DNA from: Hormiphora californensis | Taxonomy: Eukaryota > Ctenophora > Tentaculata > Cydippida > Pleurobrachiidae | Direction of reading: 5' to 3' | NCBI GenBank assembly: GCA_020137815.1 | Contig: CM035356.1 | Coordinates: forward strand, 4,591,975 to 4,655,974 | Length of the DNA: 64,000 nucleotides | Part shown: in pieces, positions 1 through 11,900 of the stretch | Position numbering within the stretch: the stretch's first letter is position 1 | Layout: each line of letters begins with the position of its first letter | Translations under genes and position numbers: made by a program | The notes under the pieces: model-generated | Databases searched by the model: none | Told to the model about the DNA's origin: nothing | The model's input: only the letters and a program-made list of their open reading frames with translations

Positions 1-1140
1 GTCGACTAATTATGTAATTTATCTCATCAGCAGATGGTTTTTGAGAGTGTAATTTTGACCTGCTACTACACTAACCCCCACTACCGGGGAACGCGGTTTT
101 TCGTCGGGGTGGCGTCATGTTCGGGTCCAAACTCCAATTTGTTATTAAGATTTTTGCCGTAATTACGTGATACTAATTATGTATATTATCAGCCTCATTA
201 TCGGGGGAAAAGAATGGTTTTAATGATTAATTTGACAATGCTCTTACCCCCCTAACACGATGTTTTCCGGTCGGAGTAGCCCTGTTTCCGGGACCCGAAA
301 CTCCCAGGAACTCCAATTTTTAAGATTTTTTAGTCCCCAACCGTCACAGTACTTGATTGCGCATGCATATAAACAAAAACCGGAATGGAACCCTCTAAGC
401 CCCGTCATCCCGAGCCGGACAAAAACTTTTTGGGTTTTTCTGTGGGGGGTGACGACATTTGGGAACACAATTTGTGAAGGGAAACATGCTGGGGTACCAG
501 TTTTATTTGCCCATTCTCGGCGGGATGCAAGCCCGCATGCCCCTATACTGGGGATGGGTCCTGGTACTTAGCACTGGCACGTGGCCAACTATATTGTACA
601 CACATAATTACAATCCAATTTTACCTTGATTAGGACTCCCTCGGGTAGTTTCCCATATTTCTCGTGTGTCTCATGTGTAATCTTTACCTCCATCTAAATT
701 ACCCACCTCCGACACTTCTGCCTAGTGGTAATATATCAAGATACAGTCGGACCCCGATTTAGGGACACCCTCGGGTGAAATGCGCTCGTTGCCACTAAAC
801 GGGGTGTCTACTAAACGCCTCGTCACCTTCGTGGTCATAATAAGGTTAAATTTCCTATTCGGGGTAAACAAAAAAGAATCCTGTACCCTAAATCGGGGTG
901 CCACTAAGTCGGCGGGGGGCCCCTAAATCGGGGTTCCGACTGTAATTGGATAGTTATTTACTAATAGCTACTAGTTTTGGTGGGGGGTGGTAGTCGAATT
1001 GGTTGATGTTATTGTGATTCACAGAAACCCCAACTCAACCAGAACTGTCCAGCGGAGATATGTAACCGAGATATTTAACCAATATTAAACCAAATATTAT
1101 CCAATAATAACATTAGTAGGTAACTCACAAAACAAATAAG

Positions 1141-1242
1141 ATGCTCCGGGCTCTACTGCTAAAATATTCCGCATCATCATCGAGCTCAATCGTTAAGAAT
1201 TCTTCCGTCCTGCAGCACATTTCCAGGGAGGTTAGACAGGAG
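1141..1242 (+). CDS. Possible first coding exon with an organelle-leader-like start
   Basis: An ATG at 1141 opens a short frame (MLRALLLKYSASSSSSIVKN...) that ends at a good donor, GAG|GTGAGAGC, after residues HISREVRQE. The start is rich in Leu, Lys and Ser and lacks acidic residues, like a mitochondrial targeting leader. The end loosely resembles the start of pseudouridine-5'-phosphate glycosidase domains, but this is weak. I found no following exon, so it may be chance. Confidence 0.2.
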
Positions 1243-1646
1243 GTGAGAGCTGGAGTGTTGGCGTGCTAAACCCGTGACCTCCCAACAGTCAACCTAGAGG
1301 TAACTCAATGTGGGAACATAAACGTGGAGCAATGAGACCGTAGAAATGTAAAATCGTCTAACAATTCACGCAATATCCCCCGGAGGTTCTGTGTGCTACA
1401 TGCGGGAGCTATATATAGCATGTATGTATACTATAGCTATAGTAGCTGCTAAAAACTACCCAGTTTTGTTTATGAAAATCCTTTAGAGCATGGGTAAAGG
1501 GGGGGGGGTCATGTAGCTCACCTTCCACTTCTTCTGCTGCACCTCAGTCACTCTGCCTACTCAGCTGTCGCCCAACTGGTTTTGTCAGCGCCCTTCACCG
1601 CCTGTACCTACTACCTGACACGTCTCACAGATACCAGCTTGTCAAC

Positions 1647-1793
1647 CTGAGAGGAGAGAAGAGAGAGGAGAAGAGAGAGAGAGAGAGAGGGAGAGAGGAG
1701 AGGGGAGAGGCGAGATAAGAGAGAGAGATAGAGAGGGGGGAGGAGAGAGAGAGTGAGAGAGAGAGAGAGAGTATAAGATAGACGAGATAGAGC
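1647..1793. repeat. GA-rich low-complexity tract
   Basis: Imperfect (GA)n and G-run sequence. The Ser/Leu-rich open frames across it are translations of the repeat, not proteins. Confidence 0.8.
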
Positions 1794-4700
1794 TAAAGCT
1801 GGATATAGAAAGAGAGTATATAAAACACAGACATCCCTCAGTACCACGGAGCAACGGGGGTGTTAATTGGCCCTCCTAGCTACAGTAGAGCTGATGATTA
1901 GTCATGACCCACTAGGTCCATGGACTTCATGACGTCAAGATTTTGTGTTAATCCACGTCACTAACCGTTAAAAAAGTCGTGTTCGACAAGTGTCGGTAAA
2001 AAACTAACGTATTGGGGGTTAACTAAGTGTATTATCACCATGGTTACACACCACTTAAACCGGATGGTTACGGGGGTACGGGGGCGCCTTGTTACAATGT
2101 ACGCGTGGTGTGGCACGGAATGTGTTGTTTGGGGGTGGCTTCCAGATCCTCGATCCTGCGCTGCGCTATCATAACTCGTGTATCTCTTGTTTGAAGTAAA
2201 AAGGGAAGAAAGGGCGCCTGCGACCAAGTCGCCATCATTGAGCTATAACTTGGGGGGGGGGTACATGTGAATCCAAGATGGGTGGAGGGTGGTGGGGGTT
2301 TTTAAATTGAGTGCTAATTGGGAAGGAGTGGATGGGGTGGGTGAATACAGGAGAAGAAGGAAACGGGTCGGTGAATCCAGGTGTGGGAGTAGAAAAAAAA
2401 TATAGGGAACAAGGCGGGAAGCAAATTGACAAGTATCAGATGTATCGTAAGGAGAAGGTTGTGATATATGGGGTTAAAAGCAACACTCATGTTCAATTCC
2501 AGTAACACACAAAATCCCTTATAACATTTTGACCCAAAATCATGAATTTCTACTGAAAGAAAAGAGTTCTAAATAAAAAAGAACAATCACTCGGACACGT
2601 TGGGGAGAGGACCATGTTAGCTCGCACTGTCTACCACTTTTTCCAACAAAAAAAGGTATGGGCCGGGGGGAGGATCTCAATTAAAATCTCGTTGGAACCC
2701 CGCTGATGGCACACAAAGCCTAAAACAAACAGCAAAACGTCCCAGGCAGAATGGAGGGCAAAGTCTTTGATCTTGTGCTTGGTGGAAGTATGGTGCCACT
2801 GGCTAACGTTACATGTTGTATCAGCCTCTTCTGGGGTGCATCAGCCCAAAGCGGTGGGGCTGAGATGTGTTGTTCGACCGGGCCTGGGGGAAAGGGGAGT
2901 GGTAAGGGACATCCATTGCAATGGTAGCAAAGAGGTGGGATGGAGCAGAGGGGGTTGTTAGGAGATAAGATATTCGCTTTAAGGCTGTCTTGGCCCTAAA
3001 AGGCAATTGGGGGGGTCAGGCCCACAAGAACGGTTGATCTAATGGCTCTAGCAACGGGCAACGTAACCAGAAACCGATTATCTTTGAGGAGAATGTAGAA
3101 TCACTTGAGGGGGTGACCCGCATTAACTTGAACCAGATATGATTGTTTCCAAGTGAACACTAATTGTGGAGTCCTCTAGCCCACCCATCTTAGCACACAC
3201 ACTGTCAGGGAGAGACCCATTATAACAACGTCCTTGGGTGGTTCCCAACGATGTGATGAGTCGGAGAAAATGCCAGATTACCCATCTTATATCCTCCTTT
3301 TAACGAGATGATGGGTTAAATGGTCCCGCCCTCTTCTTCTAAAAACAGATTGAATAGATATAACATCCCAATCTTCTTCTATCACTTCTAAAACTACTCT
3401 GGGCACTCTCGTTACTTGACACTTCTAAAGAACTATGCTGGGCTACTGAACGAAAAGTGGGGTGGCGGTCATGGGGATTCTCGGAATAAGTTATCTCCTG
3501 AGTGTACAATCGGAGTATGACATGCTATGTTCTATGTCTGAAAACCCTCAAGCACGGAGAGGGGGCGATCTAGGCAAACATGACACTACTTGAATAAACT
3601 TGGCTACATCCTTTCTCCACCCTCATTGGGGATGTGTGGTCAAGGTAGTAGAATATATTACTTAGATTTAGTGACTTTTTAGACTACTAAAATCACACTA
3701 TATTGAGGTAAGCAGAAGAGTTAACTATCTCAAGTGTCCAATCATTAATTATTGAATGTTACAAAGGTGTGTTAGTACTAACACCCCCGTAATATCTAGG
3801 GGTTGGTAACACCTTAAAGAAGAAAGGGGGGGGGGGGAAAGAGAGAACTTTGTACTAAAGCGAGCCACTCGAAGCAGTTGGTTTAGAGGTTAAAAGCAAG
3901 TTAAACCGGAACATTAATTTATCAGTACAATGCGGGTTATCTTTTTTCTGCGCTGGTCACTAGGCAACTCACATAAAAAAACGAGCAGTTGTTGCTGGAA
4001 AATGGGTGTGGAAGACATGTTGCGTATCATTACAACACCCCGATGGACATAAAAACAGTGGATTTTACCCTCCCGGAAAATATCTGGACGATTGCCAAAA
4101 CTGAAGAAACCCTGAAGATTTCCTACAATGGCCAATCTGCGGTTAACATTTTTCCCAGGTTTGATATAGACCAGAGAAAGGTTTCATGACAAACTGGGGG
4201 AGGGGATGTTTGTTATAGAGTGTACATAAAAATCAAAAAACCCTGACCATGACACGGCATCTCTAGGGTACAGAGCCGCCTAATAAGTACGTGGGCTGGG
4301 TTGGTCAGGGATGACACTCGTCCTTAGTTATACTGTTGAAGAATCTGGGAATATGTGACCATATTTAGACACGTTTTATCACAACTCCAGGGGACTCATA
4401 CTGATTTTCCGTCTTTCACACGCTCATCTTGAGCACACGACAAGGTAGACACAAAACAAAAAGGAAGCGGGTGTATATTAAGAAAAGGGTGAGAAGGAGA
4501 AAATCATGATGCAATGGTACACGGGGGGGGGAACATTTCAAATTGCCGAGTGCGAATGCGGGTAGAGGAAAAGGGGGGTCAGCCTGCATCTTGGAAAAAT
4601 GCTCAGCTGTGACAGTAGGTGAGTGTTATTGTAGTGAGAAATGGTAATGGTAGCGTAGGTATATGTAAAGGGGGGGGGAAAAAAAAAAAAGTAGCATTAT

Positions 4701-5099
4701 GGTTTTTGGGTCTATAAAAGATATACGTGTGTTAGGAAGATGGGTGTCAAAGGGGGGGGCTACCCCTTTCATGCTGGAGGAGGGGAAAAGAAAAAGAAGG
4801 AAAAGGTGTACAGTTGGTCCTATTGTTGTGTGGGTGTGTCGTCGGAAGGTTGTTGGTTTAACCCAAGTGTATGGTTAAAAAAATTCGGCACATGGGGAAG
4901 GTGTGTTTTCTCTTTTATAAACATGAATTCGTATACACCAGCATTTTATATTTCTCTAAGACTCATTCTCACGAAGGACCAACGCCAAAAACCAAAACCA
5001 CACCAAACCAAACCAACCAAACCAAACAGGCAAGACCAGCTGCGAGAAACCCCAACAATGCATCCACCTAAACCAAACCAAAAGGACCAACAAACCAAC

Positions 5100-5390
5100 C
5101 CAAATTGCCCACCAAAATGCCCACCAAATGCCCACCAAAAGGCCCACCAAAAGGCCCACCAAAATATCCACCAAACCAAAAGGCCCACCAAATGCCACCC
5201 AAAATATCCACCAAACCAAAAGGCCCACCAAATGCCACCCAAAATATCCACCAAACCAAAAGGCCCACCAAATGCCACCCAAAATATCCACCAAACCAAA
5301 AGGCCCACCAAATGCCACCCAAAATATCCACCAAACCAAAAGGCCACGCAATGCTCCCCGGACAAAATATCCACCAAACCAAAAGGCGCA
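5100..5390. repeat. 40-bp minisatellite
   Basis: Four near-perfect 40-bp units start at 5161, 5201, 5241 and 5281. Each begins AAAATATCCACCAAACC. Shorter, diverged units lie on both sides. The Pro/Lys/Thr-rich (plus) and Trp/Gly/Phe-rich (minus) frames here are repeat translations. Confidence 0.9.
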
Positions 5391-5859
5391 GTACCAAACC
5401 TGCGACAGTTGAGTCGATCGTGTGTGTCACTGTTAGTCTCCGTGTTAAGAAGAAACAACTCCCGGCGGGCCCTCAAAGAGAGAAATGTCGCTCAACATTC
5501 TCCTCACAGTCAACTACTGCGCTGCTCAAACTCTGGAGGGAGATATGTTGTGTGTTAAACTGCATAGTTAAACTCTGTTAAATTCCCTGAAAAATAGTAC
5601 CCTAGTTTTAGATCCTATAGCAGCACCAGCTTGCCTTGTTCGAACCGTGTAATGCAAATGCAGTATGTGGACGGAGGGTTAGAACATCAGCCATCGTTAA
5701 AAACTTGCCTTTTTGTGGGTTTGTCGTTGGAATATTTTCTCCTCAATAGTACCGGTAGTTAGAAGCCGATAGATAAACACAGGTTTCTTCTGCCCATCCC
5801 GCCGACAACTCGTGAGGGGGGGCCACCATCGCTGGTTTTTTCGTAAAGGGGAAAAAAGA

Positions 5860-6120
5860 GGGGAAAGAAGGAAAAAAAAAAAAAAGAGTAAGGAGAAGGG
5901 AAAAGGGGGAGGAAAAAAAAGGAAAAGAAAGGGGGGAGGAAAGCCAATTTAAACATTAAATAATTAAAGACAATGGAGAAGGTGAAAGTATTAAAATAAA
6001 GGAAAAATAAGAAAAAAGGGCAAGCAGGAAAGGAGAGAGAGGGAGGAGAGATGACAATGGACAGAAGGATAAGACAAGGATGGGGGAGAAAGGAAAGGAA
6101 AAAGCATAGAAGAAATAAAG
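5860..6120. repeat. Purine-rich tract
   Basis: Almost pure A/G sequence on the plus strand with poly-A and poly-G runs. No gene is seen. Confidence 0.7.
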
Positions 6121-6410
6121 GACGAAGGTCTACCTCAGAAAAATAGTCTCTTCACCATAATGAATACTGCTTCAACAAACACCAACCTCCACTGTACATA
6201 CCAACAGAATACGTGACTAGTGGAGCAGTCACCGAATTCCGGTAATCATACACAACTACCCTAGAGCATGCAAAAGGGGAAATTCCTTTTCGTTCTTCCC
6301 CTCCCTGTCCCCCTCCCCCCCTCTACTTGACTTGGGAGGACTAAAATACCTCACCCACTCGTAGGAGGGGGTAGGTGGCGGGGGGTTCAAACATCACCAA
6401 TATTTGTGGT

Positions 6411-6842
6411 TTATATTAAGCCAAAAACTAATTGAATTAGTTGGCGGGAAAGGTGGCCCACTTACACCTTTTGCTACTGCCGGGTATCACCAAGAACCTC
6501 TTATTTCTCTCCCTCCAAGCTCGGTATCTCAACTCTCTTATTTTCAAGGGGTAACTTTATTCACTGTTCGTTCTTATCCCTCTGAGTGAAAATCCTTCCT
6601 ACTGTTCTCTCTCTCCACTCTCTCTCTCACTCTCTCACTCTCTCTCTCTCTCATCTCTCTCTCTTCATCTCTCCTCTCTCTGCTCTCTCACTCTCTCTCA
6701 CTCTCTCTCTCTCTCTCCCTCTCTCTTTCACTGTCTTATTCCATTGTATTCACCACTTATATCCCTGATCCCGGCAGCAGGCAAAGGTGTAAGTGGGCCA
6801 CCTTTCCCGCCAACTAATTCAATTAGTTTTTGGCTTAATTTA
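6411..6842. mobile_element. Foldback (MITE-like) element around a CT microsatellite
   Basis: Arms of about 60-65 bp at 6411-6481 and 6771-6842 are inverted copies. The left arm contains CCAAAAACTAATTGAATTAG and the right arm its reverse complement, and the match continues through the GGCGGGAAAGGTGGCCCAC stretch. The interior is dominated by (CT)n at about 6605-6730. No coding capacity and no clear target-site duplication were seen, so it is best read as a non-autonomous foldback element. Confidence 0.75.
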
Positions 6843-7706
6843 GGTCCCTTTTTGGTTTTTAATTGCAGCAAGACATTATTTCATAATGTAATATTGTCGA
6901 AATAATGCGATATATGAGAAACGAGACGAATTTCTGTGAAAATCGTATTTTAGACGTCATTATGACGTCATTTGACGTAATTAGTGACGTCGTAACGACG
7001 TAATTGCATCACGATATATTTTAAATAAATACCCCAAAGGAGCTTGTAAAGTTTCATTGACCACAGTGGTCAGGAAAGGGAGTTTTTGTTAGAAAAACTT
7101 TCAATTTGCTGAATTTTCCCTCAAATTTTTGACTTCCGACGCGATTTAAGGGCTCAAAATGATCAGCTACGAAAATTCGCAATATAGTATCTGAAAGTTC
7201 AGACGATTTGCCGGTAACGATTTTCCGTCAAATCAGAAATCGGAACACGTCTTCAGGGTGCTACAGGCGTTTGAAAAAAGTTAGTCGGTCTCGCGCAATG
7301 ACGTCACTCGTGACGTCATTGCGCGCGTCACAGGAAAGATGGAGAGTCGCCACCGGAATGGGTACATGCACGAGACAATTATCTGTCGAATGCTGCTTGG
7401 TTTAAGGTCGTACGATGTCTGGTTCGTCTCAAACTGGGACCAAACGGAAGGTAAAAAAGCGTCTATACATCTATGTATGTATGTATATATGTATCAACCT
7501 AGTTATCCCCACACTGAATTTTCTGTTTTGGGGGTGGTGTTATAACTTTTGAACAAATTGAGCTAGCCACTTGAAATTTTTACCATCGATAGATGGCTAC
7601 AAGAAGCTTCTGAGTACAAAATTTCAGCTTCCTAGCTCATCCGGTTCCGGAGTTATGGCGTGTCGAAAAGTGCCAAAATGGGCTAAAAGTATGAAATAAC
7701 TATATA
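6843..7706. other. Non-coding stretch with clustered TGACGTCA-like palindromes
   Basis: No gene is seen. TGACGTCA or close variants occur repeatedly at about 6953-7004 and again at 7297-7330. The 7460-7690 part (TATGTATGTATATATGTATC, then a bland AT-rich stretch) looks like old transposon sequence. Whether the palindromes bind anything is unknown. Confidence 0.4.
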
Positions 7707-8857
7707 TAGGGTAGCCACTGGCTATTTGAAACAGTTTTTCACTTTTTTCCCTTGCCTGCCCACAAATCAAGTCGAACCCAAATTTTTTTGACCTTGTGTT
7801 ACCGAGACAGTCCCTGGGTAGTTTTTTGGGTGGTTGGAGATGTCTCATTTTGTCTTCCGGGGCCAGGGTCACGTGATATCTATCCAAATTTGGTGTTTCA
7901 GATAGCCCGCCTCGGTCTGCTAATTTGAAACACCCGTATCTCCCTCAATTTCTCCACGAAACCGAAATTTTTGACATGGAATAGTTAGAAAAGGGTTGTG
8001 CAGAGCCATTCCATGTCTGAAATCTGAATTTGTTTGCATGTGCTTGGTGCAGTGAATGTTTCCAAAAATTGTTTCAAATAGCCAGGAAAACAGTTTTTGC
8101 CCCAAATTCGGCCAATTTTTGGCGGAAATGGCTAAACTCATAATTCATATCCTCCCTATGCCCAAAATGAACATCAAAAATTTCCGACAGCGGATTTGGA
8201 GAAAAGTGTTTCAAATAGCCCTCCGCAGTGTTTCAAGTTACCAGACTCACTTGCCCTGCAGCTCATAACATAGCGAAAACCACTGAACCCGACTAATTTC
8301 GATACGCTGAATCACGTAAGCAACTTTTCCAATCCGTATGAGGTCGATAAAGTGCCCTAATTGAGTATAATTGGGTCTAATTGACCTTAATTGCTCAATT
8401 AAGGCATTTTCCCGACCTCTGAGGGATTGGAAAGGTTGCTTACGTGATTCAGCGTATCAAAATTAGTCGGAAAAGTGCCCTCACATAAGTATAAATCATT
8501 TCCAGATGAAAAGTTGTAAATGGGGTAAATAAGACCCAATTATGCTTAATTAGAACACTTTTCCGATCTGAGACGGAGCCCAGAGGTTTAAAAAAGCTAT
8601 TTATAATTATATTTAAGTTTCTCAATTTTCATTTTTTGAAATAAAGAGGAAATCTTTGAATTTTTTGTTTAAACACAAGGATTGTTTCTATTCCAGAATT
8701 TAAAACAACGGCATGAGTACCTACTGTTTGCTATGCATCTCCCAAGACAGGCTACTACATACGCGGCACTACGTTTCAAATAGCCAGACCATGCGTTTCA
8801 AATAGTCAGACACTGTTTCACATTGGCAGGCGTTTCAAATAGCCAGTGGCTACCCTA
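7707..8857. mobile_element. Non-autonomous DNA transposon with 26-bp terminal inverted repeats
   Basis: A perfect 26-bp inverted repeat flanks this block: it begins TAGGGTAGCCACTGG at 7707 and is mirrored at 8832-8857. A core motif shared with the ends, GTTTCAAATAGCC or a variant, recurs inside at about 7895, 8071, 8208, 8230, 8773 and 8794. A second palindrome is nested at 8291-8470. There is no transposase ORF. Internal copies of the terminal motif resemble subterminal transposase-binding arrays, which is inference. No target-site duplication is obvious. Confidence 0.7.
8291..8470. repeat. Long imperfect palindrome nested in the element
   Basis: Arms of about 45 bp (8291-8336 and 8424-8470) are inverted copies, for example GCTGAATCACGTAAGCAAC against GGTTGCTTACGTGATTCAGC. 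The roughly 88-bp spacer is AT-rich and itself partly self-complementary around GGTCTAATTGACC. It would form a long hairpin. Confidence 0.75.
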
Positions 8858-8961
8858 CGCTGTGAGCAAGCGGGCCGTTTTTGGGGGAATTTTTTTCGGG
8901 GGGTTGGATGGGGCCACCTTTGCGCTTGCCAGCGCAGTGACCAGTTAATTATTTAATTTAC

Positions 8962-11900
8962 CGGTTAGCTCCAATAAGATTGAGACCACAACCACCTGCC
9001 TTGCTGCTTAACATAAACAGGAAATCCTTGCTGTCAGCATCGTTAAACCTATCAACTATCTTCATCCTCTTCTTGGCTGTCATTGAGCCATCCAACCTTA
9101 CGTACTGGTACCTGGTGGATCATGGGCCGTTATGACGTCATGGGTTTATGACATAGTGTAGGAGGTTATGTGCATGAGTACCTAGAAATATCAGGACATA
9201 TTTAGTTGATTGTACTGCGACAAGACTACGAATACATCCCCCTTCCCCGTTCTCAAATTGAACCCTACCCTCTCATTCGTGCTAGGGTTTCAAACACATC
9301 CAGGGTCTGAGTGTAGTTTGATACCAGTACAAACTTATCGTCCGTCCGAGCCTTCGTAGACGCCAAGATACAATCTAGTACCGCCAGTTTTCCTGGGGAG
9401 GGCTTTTTGTAGTTTTACTAGCACGTGATGCCCATATAATATGGTGTTGAGTATCACGTGATGCCCATATATGGTGTTGAGTATCACGTGGTCACGTGCT
9501 GCTCACCTGACAGTGTTGGTTGGATGTGACGGTTGTTACAGTTACCCAGTAACTCTAATGCACCCTCCCAGCCTGGTGCTCTTTCCTCTGCTTTCTCTCT
9601 TATCAGGGCCGGGTCTGGGAAGCAGTTCGTTATATAACGGGGGGGGGGGGGGGTCTGGAGATCAGTTCATCACCCAGATATTTGCTATTTATTTGTTGTT
9701 CGTACTAGGAAAACCTTGTTATGTTCTAACCCTTCTTCACACAGTCTAGCTAGGCAAGGAAAACCTGCTAGGAAAACCTGCTAAACAACGTATTTGCTAT
9801 CCTACGATAGTCACTTACAATTACACAGCTTCTTAAGGTTTGTGATAGAAGAAAGAGCCCCCACTGCTACCTTCTTCTCCCCCTGATCTCCCGCTCTCAT
9901 TGCAGCTCTTGTTGCTTTGGAGTTGGCAAATGATTGATAGATAGCAAGCTGCATGGGTGATGGGCGACAACACACAACCTGTTAGTATAATTGGTATTAG
10001 TGTTTTGGTAATCAAAGACTTTATAAAATTGACTACCTCTCTCCTACCCCTGAACGTCCTTTTTGAATGACCCCATTTCCCTACCTGTTCAATCTTGATG
10101 GGTAGATATTTCGAGAGAATTGCTGCTGTCCTCCGTATAATACACCTGATTAATAATAATAATAATGATTAGGAAACAAGAAATACACGGTTACCATTGT
10201 TACATGAATAGCAACCATTCAATAAGCTACAAATTATCATTTACCTATTTACAATGGCTAGCAGCTCCTTCAAGCACTCCTCCCCCTTTTCCTTGTCCTT
10301 ATCACTAGCAAAGCTGTCCCGAGATCTGAGTATGGGATTCTCGAACCTCTTCCTAAACTCAGCTATAGTTCCCAACATGTCTTCATTGACAAAGTGCACC
10401 AGACTGTGGGAGGAGGGTTAGTTTTTATAAAATCAAATTACAGTGGGGTGTCATTCCTCCTCTTAAATAGCATCAATATGAACGACCAATATGCACGATA
10501 TGAACGACCAATTTAAAATTAACCGAGAATGTTATTACATCGAAGGACCAATGTTACTATGATACAGAGGGCAAAATGTAATTTGAAAAAGGTGGAGAAA
10601 GTTACCTGAAGTATTCCAGTAGATCGTTTTGGATTGGGGTACCAGAGAGGAGTACCCTTCTTTTGCAGTCCAGTTTGTTTAGAGCCTGATAGGTCTGGGA
10701 GTCACAATTCTTCAGTCGGTGGCCCTCGTCACATATTATCAGACCGATAGGACCTGATTAATTAGTTAACTAATGAGATGGCCCTCATCACAGATTATCA
10801 GACCGATAGGACCTAATTAATTAGTTAACTAATGGGATGGCCCTCGTCACAGATTATGAGACCGATAGGACCTAATTAAATAGTTAACTAATGAGAACCG
10901 ATGGGCAATTAGCGAGAAACCAGGGAACGGTAGCTGAAGGGGTTTTATAGAGGAAAAAAGGAATTTGAAGAAGAACTAAAGCCCCTCCTCCTGTCACCAC
11001 CCGAAAACCAGAATGATGTTCATGAACTAAACAACAGTGTTGTTGAAATATTCAGAAAACTAGCCTCTAGCACCTTGAAGATGAAGGGGAAGAAAAAGAA
11101 CAAATTCCAATGGTACGACAGAGAATGTGAGAAATCAAAAGAAGCTCTTGAGAAATGCTGCAAAAAGATATCTTCGAAATGTCAAGATAAAAAGATGAGC
11201 GAAGAATTTCACTGCCAAAAGCGAACCTATCGCAAGCTTACCAGGAGAAAGAAAAACAGTTACAAGTGGAAACTGAACTCCAGAATATCTAACATGAACT
11301 CCCGCCAATTAAACTGGTCCGGAGTGAAGAAGCTCAAACATGAAACATCTGACGAGATTGACTTTGATGTTCTGGACCTACACAACTTCTACCTATTCTT
11401 CAAAAAGTTGTATTCCAGCAAGTGTGACAAACCGATCTCCGATCATCCTGATCCCTCTGATCCTGAGTTTTACAACACGAGCACTAACCAGCAAGCAGTA
11501 TTTCTTCTATGCCAACCAATCTCCAAAACAGAGCTGTCCGATGCCATATCGCGACTAAAAACGAACAAAAGCCCCTCGATAGATCTGATTACTAACGAGA
11601 TGCTTCGCTCCACATCTAATGTTACTAAAGACGTCCTTGTCACGCTTTTCAACGGTTGTCTCACTCACGGGTGCTACCCATGGAACACTTCTATCACTAC
11701 TGTGATCCACAAAAAAGGGGCGACAGACAACCCGGACAACTTTAGGGCGATCACCTTGGGTAGTTGCATAGGCAAGCTCTATAGTAATATCCTACTGACC
11801 CGTATGGCAGACTTCAGAAAGTCCGTGTGCCCTGACACCGCCAATCAGCAAGGATTCGCTAAGGGTGCCCAGACCAGTGATCATGTCCTAACCCTTAAAA

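Larger units (their letters stand above)
1..4980. other. Mostly non-coding leader region
   Basis: No convincing gene is seen over most of this stretch. It holds scattered poly-G runs, a GA-rich tract near 1650-1790 and short open frames without recognisable domains. One possible first exon at 1141-1242 is listed separately. I searched the minus strand here for the missing 3' exons of the RAD54 gene (motif VI region) and found none. Confidence 0.5.

Noticed and set aside
1611-1854. Leu/Ser-rich minus-strand frames
   Set aside because: They translate a GA/CT repeat.
4740-5581. 272-residue plus-strand frame and its Trp/Gly-rich minus shadows
   Set aside because: Most of the length is the 40-bp minisatellite; no domain is visible.
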